From an uncultured Oscillospiraceae bacterium (lineage in GTDB: Bacteria; Bacillota; Clostridia; Oscillospirales; Oscillospiraceae): DNA of 64,000 bases. The notes beneath the pieces were generated by a model. That model searched no databases and was not told the origin of the DNA. It saw nothing but the letters and a program-made list of their open reading frames with translations. Shown in pieces: positions 16,943 to 23,276 of the stretch; position 1 is the stretch's first letter; each line of letters starts with the position of its first letter. The translations under genes and the position numbers were made by a program. The DNA lies in the NCBI GenBank assembly GCA_947631395.1, contig CANRLF010000001.1:124001-188000 (forward strand). The letters run 5' to 3'.

Positions 16943-16973
16943 CTATCCCGTCCTTTCCGCTCCAGATTCCCGT

Positions 16974-16993
16974 TGGGGTCAGAAGTGGGTCAG
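16974..16993. repeat. Right-end GTGGGTCA arm-type repeat pair
   Basis: TGGGGTCAG (16974) and GTGGGTCAG (16985), 11 bp apart, mirror the left-end pair and lie about 120 bp inside the right junction. They are probable integrase arm sites. Confidence 0.55.
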
Positions 16994-17030
16994 AAAAACA
17001 TCAGCGTCAACCAAACCAGCCAAAAAAGTA

Positions 17031-17061
17031 CCGGATTTCCCGATTTTCTCAGGAAATCCGG
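17031..17061. other. Perfect 10-bp hairpin next to the tRNA-derived attachment end
   Basis: CCGGATTTCC (17031-17040) and GGAAATCCGG (17052-17061) with an 11-nt loop. Without a T-tract it is more likely an attachment-site structure or transcription insulator than a simple terminator. Confidence 0.5.
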
Positions 17062-17068
17062 CGGGTAT

Positions 17069-17113
17069 TGGAGCTGGATGCGAGATTCGAACTCGCGACC
17101 TCATGATTATGAA
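17069..17113 (-). tRNA. 3' half of a tRNA-Met (CAU) gene, in the element's attachment end
   Basis: Reverse strand: TTCATAA (loop with anticodon CAT), TCATG (anticodon stem), AGGTC (variable), GCGAG-TTCGAAT-CTCGC (T arm), ATCCAGC (acceptor), T and CCA. Everything 5' of the loop is replaced by host membrane-protein sequence, so it is not a working tRNA. This is what a tRNA-targeting element carries to restore its normal target on integration. Confidence 0.85.
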
Positions 17114-17501
17114 TCAGGCGCTCGCGGGGATCGTGATATTCATGGTGCATCAAAATCGCGGGTTTGAGTATCCGGGGTTGCTAATCTACGCCATGGCCGC
17201 CTATTCCTTTTACGCCGTCACCGTTGCCATTATCAACATCGTTAAGACCAGGCGGCACAACAGCCCCGTGCTTTCGGCGGCTAAGGCTATCAATCTTGTG
17301 GCGGCGCTGGTGTCGATCCTGTCTCTTGAGACCGCAATGCTGGCCCAGTTCGGCGGGGACGACGACCCAATGTTCCGCAGGGCCATGACCGGAGCGACAG
17401 GAGGCGGCGTTTGCACAATCGTCATCGGAATGGCGATATATATGATCTGGCGGGCAAATAAAAATCTTAAAAAGCTCCAAATTAATAATTCTCAAACATA
17501 A
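17114..17501 (+). pseudogene. Multi-pass membrane protein, 3' part (split by the element)
   Basis: Residues QALAGIVIFMVHQ to the stop at 17501 continue exactly in frame from 13412. An ATG triplet supplied by the element's tRNA sequence (17109) gives an accidental open frame, MNQALAG, but no ribosome site precedes it. It has three or four hydrophobic helices (LIYAMAAYSFYAVTVAIINI, VAALVSILSLETAMLAQFG, GVCTIVIGMAIYMIW). It is the C-terminal 129 residues of the 304-residue ancestral protein. Confidence 0.88.
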
Positions 17502-17535
17502 CTTGAATGTTTCGCAAACATACGCCTGCTACAAT
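17489..17535 (+). promoter_or_regulatory. Conserved 47-bp promoter element, copy B
   Basis: TTCTCAAACATAACTTGAA, then CAAACATACG and a TACAAT -10 box (17530-17535), with the same length and order as copy A at 10256-10302. CAAACAT occurs twice, 22 bp apart, a spacing suited to an OmpR-type dimer. Confidence 0.5.
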
Positions 17536-17567
17536 ATCCTTATAAATCCTGAAAGGAGCCATGGAGT

Positions 17568-17948
17568 ATGGAAGAAAAGAAAGAGACCTTCACCTATACC
17601 TATTCAGCCAAGGAGCAGGAGGAGATCAAGAAGATCCGGGACAAATACGCGCCGCCGACAAAAGAGGAGTCATCCATAGAACAGCTTCGCCGTTTGGACA
17701 AGAGCGCGACGCGGTCAGCGTCGATCATATCGTTGGCCGTTGGGATCGTAAGTGCCCTGATTTTAGGCATCGGTATGAGCTGTATCATGGTGTGGGGCGA
17801 TGCGCTTTTTATCCCCGGGGTTCTTATCGGGGTCGTCGGCATCATCGGCGTCATCACGGCATACCCGATTTACAACCACATGGTCAAGCGCAAGAGAGCC
17901 AAGCTCTCACCGGAGATTTTGAAGCTTTCGGAGGAGCTTATGAAATAA
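17568..17948 (+). CDS. Small membrane protein, paralogue of the 10350 gene
   Basis: This 126-residue protein has a charged N-terminal helix (SAKEQEEIKKIRDKYAPPTK) and two membrane helices. LILGIGMSCIMVWGDALFIP and LIGVVGIIGVITAYPIYN repeat the GMxxxMVW..G..VG pattern of the protein at 10350. ATG 17568 is behind GAAAGGAGCC; ATG 17561 is out of frame. With the matching promoter element it belongs to the two-component regulon, now separated from it by the mobile element. Function unknown. Confidence 0.75.
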   Translation: MEEKKETFTYTYSAKEQEEIKKIRDKYAPPTKEESSIEQLRRLDKSATRSASIISLAVGIVSALILGIGMSCIMVWGDALFIPGVLIGVVGIIGVITAYPIYNHMVKRKRAKLSPEILKLSEELMK

Positions 17949-17960
17949 ATCCATAATATA

Positions 17961-17996
17961 AATCAGGCCGCCGGAATGCCGGGGGCCTGATTTTTA
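17961..17996 (+). terminator. Terminator after the small membrane protein
   Basis: AATCAGGC (17961-17968) and GCCTGATT (from 17984) form the outer stem, with CCGG inner pairing, followed by TTTTT. Confidence 0.85.
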
Positions 17997-18089
17997 CTCT
18001 TATATAGGTACTACTGTGATATTCAAATTCGCAATGTTTGATCGCGGTAAATGTAATATTAATTTTTTGTGAACTTAGAGTATGCTCTG

Positions 18090-18117
18090 TTGACAATCCG
18101 AAATTTAAAACTATAAT
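18090..18117 (+). promoter_or_regulatory. Consensus promoter of the glutathione peroxidase gene
   Basis: TTGACA (18090-18095) and TATAAT (18112-18117), spacer 16 bp, in a very AT-rich 170-bp region. A GTGATATTC motif at 18016 also appears twice beside the LysR gene. Confidence 0.75.
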
Positions 18118-18170
18118 TAAATATAATATTATACAATTAAATTTATAAATATTTAAAGGAGGCAGTATTT

Positions 18171-18713
18171 ATGAGCATCTACGATTTCAAGGTGAGAGCA
18201 CAGGACGGGAGCGAGGTCTCAATGGAGCAGTACAGGGGAAGGGTGCTGATAATTGTCAACACGGCCACCGGGTGCGGCTTTACACCACAGTATGATGAGC
18301 TTCAGGATCTTTACGAGCTACATCAGAAGGACGGACTTGAGATTTTGGACTTTCCCTGCAACCAGTTTATGGAGCAGGCCCCGGGAAGCGATGAGGAGAT
18401 ACACTCCTTCTGCACGGGGCGCTACGGGATAACCTTCCCACAGTTTTCAAAGGTGGATGTGAACGGCGAGAACGCCATACCGCTATATAAATATCTGACA
18501 CAGAACACTACCTTTGGAGGCTTTGGCAAGGGACCGATGGCGATCGTTTTGAAGCCCATAGTCAAGAGGATGGATAAGGACTACAAAAATAACGGCAACA
18601 TCAAGTGGAACTTCACAAAGATAGTTATCGACCGTAACGGCAATATCGCCGGCCGCTTTGAACCAACGCAGCCTATGGAGGCGCTTAAATCCAAGGTGGA
18701 GGAACTGCTGTGA
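18171..18713 (+). CDS. Glutathione peroxidase-family thiol peroxidase
   Basis: This 180-residue cytoplasmic peroxidase reduces hydroperoxides, in bacteria usually with thioredoxin. Catalytic residues visible: Cys35 in NTATGCGFTPQYDEL (a cysteine, not selenocysteine), Gln in LDFPCNQF and Trp in IKWNFTKIVID. The second Cys of FPCNQF is conserved in the family. ATG 18171 follows AAAGGAGGCAG. It is monocistronic with a strong consensus promoter and fits oxygen defence in an anaerobe. Confidence 0.93.
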   Translation: MSIYDFKVRAQDGSEVSMEQYRGRVLIIVNTATGCGFTPQYDELQDLYELHQKDGLEILDFPCNQFMEQAPGSDEEIHSFCTGRYGITFPQFSKVDVNGENAIPLYKYLTQNTTFGGFGKGPMAIVLKPIVKRMDKDYKNNGNIKWNFTKIVIDRNGNIAGRFEPTQPMEALKSKVEELL

Positions 18714-18719
18714 GGCGAG

Positions 18720-19628
18720 TCATCTGACTGGGCGGCGGACGATGCCGGCTACGTTTTGGAGGGAGATGAAGGCGTTTTTGTCGATGTCTGTCACAAGCCT
18801 TTTGAGCTTGTTTATTTGAAAATGGTTGACGATGAAGTAGATTTTCTGCTTTTCATCCCCCGTATATCCGCCGGTGGCGCTGACGATGGTGCCGCCGGCC
18901 TTGAAGCTCTCGGACAGGGCCGACGAAATATCCTTTGCCTTCGTGGTCACGACCATGGCGCACATGGAGCGGTCAAAGCCCTCAACGATGAAATCCACGG
19001 TCTTTGAGCCCACGAAATAAGTGACGATGGAGTATAGCGGCAGTATCCAGCTGTGGATGACTATACCGCAGACGATGTATAAAAGCGTGTTGAAGGTCAT
19101 AACGAAGGTGCCGATGGAGACGGAGAGCTTTCCGGCGAATATGACCGACAGCACATCCACGCCGTCTATGGCCCCGCCGAAGCGGATGGTGAGGCCGCTT
19201 CCGACGCCGGAGATCACACCGCCGAACACCGCGCACAGCAGAAGGTCGGTGCCGGCCAGGGGAGAGACGAAGTTCACATCTATGGGCAGGACATACATTA
19301 TGAGATAGGACACCAGAGAATATATCCCGATGGCGTAGAGAGAGTAGACCGTGAAGGCGGGACCCTGGCGCCTGAGGCCGAACAGAAATATGGGGAAGTT
19401 CAAAATGAGAAGGAACACGGAAAGCGTAAGACCGGGAGGGGTTATCTGATCCAATAGCATGGAAAGGCCGGATATGCCGCTGTCATAGAGCTTCACCGGG
19501 AAGAGGAACATGGATACCCCGAAGGCGTTTATTATTCCGGCGGCGGTGAGGACGATGAAGTTTATTGGCCTCAGCTCCCGGAGCCCGCGTTTTAACACGC
19601 TTAAATGTTTTTTTAACTTTTTATTCAC
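18720..19628 (-). CDS. YitT-family membrane protein (DUF161/DUF2179)
   Basis: The 302-residue protein has five to six membrane helices (AAGIINAFGVSMFLFPV ... SGISGLSMLLDQ) with the family GxxxGxGxGL and GGxxDGVDV motifs (GVGSGLTIRFGGAIDGVDVL). A cytoplasmic C-terminal DUF2179 domain follows (MVVTTKAKDISSAL ... TGDEKQKIYFIV). It is tightly linked to the upstream sirtuin gene (8-nt overlap). Transport function in this family is not established. Confidence 0.88.
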   Translation of the reverse strand: MNKKLKKHLSVLKRGLRELRPINFIVLTAAGIINAFGVSMFLFPVKLYDSGISGLSMLLDQITPPGLTLSVFLLILNFPIFLFGLRRQGPAFTVYSLYAIGIYSLVSYLIMYVLPIDVNFVSPLAGTDLLLCAVFGGVISGVGSGLTIRFGGAIDGVDVLSVIFAGKLSVSIGTFVMTFNTLLYIVCGIVIHSWILPLYSIVTYFVGSKTVDFIVEGFDRSMCAMVVTTKAKDISSALSESFKAGGTIVSATGGYTGDEKQKIYFIVNHFQINKLKRLVTDIDKNAFISLQNVAGIVRRPVR

Positions 19629-20517
19629 CTGGTTTCCTCCTTTTTTCCGTGCCCAGGTCGCGGAGGACCTGGGAGATGTTGGAGTTTATGATTATAGACT
19701 GACCGGCGATATTGTCGGGGCAGGCGGCTTCGCCGAAGTTAACGCAGGCGTAGGTCGCTTTTTTATTTTGGGCGGTCATGCGCCAGAAGGGGTATTTGAT
19801 GATCACCGGCGTATTGTAGCCAACGCCGAGCTCAAAAAAGAGGACACGGGCGTTAATGTGGGATCGCAAATACTCCTCATACCGCACTGCCGCCCTGTGC
19901 CAGCCCTCATCTTCCACGAATTTGTCGTCTGAGCGTAGGTTCATTGTGAGGGGCCTTCCGCAATGGGGACAGCGGGGGAGCAGGGAGGAGGGGACGGCCA
20001 TGTCCTTCTGCTCCGCCACCATCCGCCGGACGGTGTCCTCATTGTCAAAGGTCTCCTGACAGCAGGGCTCCGCGCACTGAAAGAGGCCATAGTCGCCCTG
20101 GGTGTAAAAAAGACGCTTTTTGTCAAAGCCCGCCTTTTGAAAGCAGTGGTCCACGTTGGTGGTAATAACAAAGTAGTCCTTGTTCGCGACAAGCTCAAGA
20201 AGCTCGTCGTATACATGTATCGGCGGGTTGAGATAGCGGTTTATGTATATATACCGGCTCCAGTAGGCCCAAAATTCCTCCGGAGTGGAATATGGGTAAA
20301 AGCCGCCGGAATACATATCGGAAAAGCCGTACTTTTCCGCAAAGTCCGAAAAATACCGCGTAAACCGCTGACCGGTATATGTAAATCCCGCGGCGGTGGA
20401 GAGGCCCGCTCCCGCGCCGATCACAACGGCGTCGGCGCTATCAAGGGCGTCTCTCAACCTTTTTATATTATCCCAGTAGCTCCCGGTAGAGCTCGTGGTC
20501 GACGCTTTTGAAAACAT
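19621..20517 (-). CDS. SirTM-type (class M) sirtuin, probable protein ADP-ribosyltransferase
   Basis: The 298-residue NAD-binding protein has GAGAGLSTAAG (34-44), FEEFW-like substrate region (STPEEFWAYWSRYIY), TTNVDHCFQKAG and a zinc-type Cys set (CAEPCC and CPHCGRP). Class M sirtuins use NAD to ADP-ribosylate a lipoyl-carrier protein and are paired with macrodomain enzymes. The pairing here, with the macrodomain gene directly upstream and a 50-nt overlap, supports that class over a deacetylase. ATG 20517 has a perfect GGAGGTG 7 nt upstream, inside the macrodomain gene. The usual GcvH-L and lipoate-ligase partners are not in the window. Confidence 0.85.
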   Translation of the reverse strand: MFSKASTTSSTGSYWDNIKRLRDALDSADAVVIGAGAGLSTAAGFTYTGQRFTRYFSDFAEKYGFSDMYSGGFYPYSTPEEFWAYWSRYIYINRYLNPPIHVYDELLELVANKDYFVITTNVDHCFQKAGFDKKRLFYTQGDYGLFQCAEPCCQETFDNEDTVRRMVAEQKDMAVPSSLLPRCPHCGRPLTMNLRSDDKFVEDEGWHRAAVRYEEYLRSHINARVLFFELGVGYNTPVIIKYPFWRMTAQNKKATYACVNFGEAACPDNIAGQSIIINSNISQVLRDLGTEKRRKPGE

Positions 20518-21229
20518 TGAATATCACCTCCGTATCGCCTCTGTATTTTCTCACTGTGTCCACGGCGATCCTCGCGGCCAAATCGTTGGGGAAATGAAAT
20601 TCTCCGGTGGAGATACAGCAAAACGCCACGCTGGTTATGTTGTTTTGCCTCGCAAGTTCCAGGCAGGAGCGGTAACAGGAGGCTAAAAGCTCCCGGTCCT
20701 CATAGGTGACAGGCCCGGTGATTATTGGTCCGACAGTGTGCAGGACGAAATCGCAGGGCAGATTATAGGCCGGTGTGAGCTTCGCCGATCCAGTTGGTTC
20801 CTCATGGCCCTGGGCCTTCATTATCCTGGCGCACTCAAGCCGCAGCTCCACGCCGGCGTTAGTGTGTATGGCGTTGTCGATACAGCCGTGGCAGGGGATA
20901 TAACAGCCGGTGAGGCCGGAGTTGGCGGCGTTTACTATGGCGCCGCACTTGAGCGTGGTGATGTCGCCGAGCCAGATATATATCCCCGGCTCGGCGGGGG
21001 TCAAATCCTTTATGTCCGTGACGCCCTTCCGGGCGGTTTCCTCACGCAGATATTCGTCCTGGACCGCCAGAAAATCCTCGCTTATCGGGCGGGGTGGGCG
21101 GAGGTTCATAAGCGCGCGAAGAAGCGTGTTTTGCTCCGCCTCGCTGTCCGGTACGGCCACGGAGGCGTACTCAGGCTTTTCGGAAATAAGCCGCCGTATC
21201 AGATAGATCCTTCTGTCCTTTTGTGTCAT
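20468..21229 (-). CDS. Zinc-type macrodomain ADP-ribosyl hydrolase, SirTM-linked
   Basis: The 253-residue protein has an N-terminal helical extension (1-80) and a macrodomain: IYIWLGDITTL, GAIVNAANSGLTGCYIPCHG, CIDNAIHTNAG, LHTVGPI and CISTGEFHFP. The extra Cys/His residues in GCYIPCHGCIDNAIH fit the zinc-containing macrodomains found with SirTM sirtuins, which remove ADP-ribose from the sirtuin's target. ATG 21229 follows CAGGAGGGCCCC. Gene order LysR-macrodomain-SirTM-YitT on one strand suggests an operon. Confidence 0.88.
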   Translation of the reverse strand: MTQKDRRIYLIRRLISEKPEYASVAVPDSEAEQNTLLRALMNLRPPRPISEDFLAVQDEYLREETARKGVTDIKDLTPAEPGIYIWLGDITTLKCGAIVNAANSGLTGCYIPCHGCIDNAIHTNAGVELRLECARIMKAQGHEEPTGSAKLTPAYNLPCDFVLHTVGPIITGPVTYEDRELLASCYRSCLELARQNNITSVAFCCISTGEFHFPNDLAARIAVDTVRKYRGDTEVIFNVFKSVDHELYRELLG

Positions 21230-21243
21230 GGGGCCCTCCTGTT

Positions 21244-22125
21244 TCAGAGCATGTTTGCCTTCAGCGTATCGAGAAGGCGCTGGGCTATCGGGGTGAAGAG
21301 CTGGTATTTTTTCCAGACGAGGTATATTTTCTCCTCGAGCCTGGGCGTCAGAGGACGAAATACAAGGCCGCTACCATCGCTTGTGTCAATGAGCCTGCTG
21401 AGGGTCAGCAAAAACCCGAGCCCCTCCTTAACAAAGAGCGAGGCGTTGTAGGAAAGGCGAAAGGAGCCCTCCAGGCACAGGCTGTCCATCTTTTCCCCGC
21501 ACCAGCGGGGAATATCCTTTTTCCAACCCTGCTCCGAGCAGAATAGGGGCAGACCGGCGAGGTCATCGGCGCTTATGGCCAATCTGCTGGCAAGGGTGTG
21601 CCCGACGGGTACGATGAGTCCCCAGACGTCGGCCTCGGGGAAGGGGAGATAGTGGTATTTCGCGGCGTCGGGCTCCTCGGCCAGCACGGCAAAGTCCAAA
21701 AGTCCCCTGTCAAGCTTCTCGGTTACCTGCTCCGTGTCGCCGCTGGTTATGTGGTAGCGCAGATTTGGGTAGAGCTCCTTGAACCGCCTTATCTGGCGGG
21801 CAAGATAGCGGATCTGATATGACTCCGCGAGGCCGAGATAAACGTCCCCGCCGGTTATGTCGCCAAGCGCGGCAAATTCACCGGTTATCTTATCCGCCAT
21901 GGATACGAGATCCTCCGCGCGCTCGCGCAGTAGCATACCCTCCTCCGTAAGCTCGATGCGAAAGCTGTGACGGATAAAGAGCTTCCGACCAAGCTCATCC
22001 TCCAGCGCCTGGATCTGCTTTGAAAGCGTGGGCTGAGAGACATGCAGGACCTCGGCGGCCCGCGTCATGTTCTCCTCCCGGGCTACCGCTAAAAAATATC
22101 GGAGCGTCCTAATTTCCATAGCCAC
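21244..22125 (-). CDS. LysR-family transcriptional regulator
   Basis: The 293-residue protein has a typical N-terminal HTH (MEIRTLRYFLAVAREENMTRAAEVLHVSQPTLSKQI) and a periplasmic-binding-like effector domain (GDVYLGLAESYQIRYLARQI...). It is divergent from the alpha/beta hydrolase gene and 14 nt upstream of the macrodomain gene, so it may control both directions. The effector is unknown. Confidence 0.93.
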   Translation of the reverse strand: MAMEIRTLRYFLAVAREENMTRAAEVLHVSQPTLSKQIQALEDELGRKLFIRHSFRIELTEEGMLLRERAEDLVSMADKITGEFAALGDITGGDVYLGLAESYQIRYLARQIRRFKELYPNLRYHITSGDTEQVTEKLDRGLLDFAVLAEEPDAAKYHYLPFPEADVWGLIVPVGHTLASRLAISADDLAGLPLFCSEQGWKKDIPRWCGEKMDSLCLEGSFRLSYNASLFVKEGLGFLLTLSRLIDTSDGSGLVFRPLTPRLEEKIYLVWKKYQLFTPIAQRLLDTLKANML

Positions 22126-22131
22126 ACCTCA

Positions 22132-22163
22132 GTGATATTCCGAAATTGAATAATGTGATATTA
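22132..22163. promoter_or_regulatory. Paired GTGATATT boxes between LysR and hydrolase genes
   Basis: GTGATATTC (22132) and GTGATATTA (22155) are 23 bp apart in the 109-bp divergent region. The arrangement fits LysR binding. A third copy lies upstream of the glutathione peroxidase gene. Confidence 0.4.
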
Positions 22164-22234
22164 ATTATAACAATTAGCGGCAAGACAGTCAATGAATTAT
22201 AATAAATATATTATAACAAAAAGGAGCGGCGAAA

Positions 22235-23227
22235 ATGGAAACTAAAAATCTCACGGACATCTGGGACAAGACCTTTTCAAAAAGCGAGATGGTGGATCAC
22301 AAAAAGGTGACATTTCAAAACCGCTACGGCATAACTCTGGCGGCGGATATGTACATGCCAAAAAATGTGAGCGGTAAAATTGCGGCCATCGCTGTATGCG
22401 GGCCCTTCGGAGCCGTGAAGGAGCAGGCCTCCGGGCTATACGCACAGACCATGGCGGAGCGGGGATTTTTGACGATCGCTTTCGATCCGTCCTTTACCGG
22501 CGAGAGCGGAGGTACACCAAGGTATATGGCCTCCCCGGACATAAACACGGAGGATTTTCAGGCGGCGGTGGACTTCCTCTCCACTAATGACGATGTGGAC
22601 CCGGAGAGGATCGGCATCATCGGTATATGCGGCTGGGGCGGAATGGCGCTGAATGCCGCCGCGCTGGATACACGGGTGAAGGCAACGGCGGCTATGACCA
22701 TGTATGACATGACGAGGGTGAACGCCAAGGGATACTTTGACGCGGAGGACTCGGAGGAGGCGCGATACGAGAAGAAAAAGGCTCTGAATGCCCAACGTAC
22801 AGCGGATTTTAAATCCGGTAATTATGCCCTTGGCGGGGGAGTGGTGGACCCGCTACCGAAGGACGCGCCGTTTTTTGTGAAGGACTACTACGATTACTAC
22901 AAGACTCAGCGCGGCTATCACCCACGCAGTCTCAACTCCAACGGCGGCTGGAACGTCATCGGGTGCATGAGCTTCTTAAACCAGCCGATTTTGCGGTACT
23001 CAAACGAGATAAGGAGCGCAGTGCTGATTGTCCACGGGGAGAAGGCCCACTCCTGCTATTTCTCAAAGGACGCCTACGCCAACATGGTAAACGGCAATCC
23101 GTATTCCGATAATAAGGAGCTGATGATAATCCCGGACGCCGTCCACACCGATCTCTACGACGGAGGAGAGAAGGGAGCTATACCGTTTGATAAGCTTGAG
23201 GGGTTCTTCCGCGAGTATCTCGGGTAA
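22235..23227 (+). CDS. Alpha/beta hydrolase with cysteine nucleophile motif
   Basis: This 330-residue dienelactone-hydrolase-like protein has the nucleophile elbow GICGWGGMAL (Cys near residue 133 where many family members have Ser), an oxyanion/strand region AVCGPFGAVKEQ, and the late Asp/His pair (VHGEKAHSCYFS and IPDAVHTDLYD). ATG 22235 follows AAAGGAGCGGCG. It is cytoplasmic, with no signal peptide. The divergent LysR gene is its likely regulator. The substrate is unknown. Confidence 0.82.
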   Translation: METKNLTDIWDKTFSKSEMVDHKKVTFQNRYGITLAADMYMPKNVSGKIAAIAVCGPFGAVKEQASGLYAQTMAERGFLTIAFDPSFTGESGGTPRYMASPDINTEDFQAAVDFLSTNDDVDPERIGIIGICGWGGMALNAAALDTRVKATAAMTMYDMTRVNAKGYFDAEDSEEARYEKKKALNAQRTADFKSGNYALGGGVVDPLPKDAPFFVKDYYDYYKTQRGYHPRSLNSNGGWNVIGCMSFLNQPILRYSNEIRSAVLIVHGEKAHSCYFSKDAYANMVNGNPYSDNKELMIIPDAVHTDLYDGGEKGAIPFDKLEGFFREYLG

Positions 23228-23276
23228 TATAGAGCGCGAAGGGATTACGGAGGCTTTTGGGAAGGGAGTGAATGAA

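Larger units (their letters stand above)
13413..17113 (+). mobile_element. 3.7-kb integrative element inserted in a membrane-protein gene
   Basis: The boundaries come from the restored host reading frame: host DNA ends at 13412 and resumes at 17114, with GAA shared at both junctions (13410-13412 and 17111-17113). The right end carries the 3' half of a tRNA-Met gene, the normal attP content of a tRNA-targeting element. Paired GTGGGTCA arm-like repeats lie near each end. Cargo: a DUF6809-type protein, an MBL-fold hydrolase and a tyrosine integrase. No excisionase, replication or conjugation genes are seen, so it is a minimal or mobilisable element. The gene-free stretches (13413-13915 and 15030-15731) hold repeats and hairpins listed separately, with no convincing extra gene. 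Confidence 0.85.
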
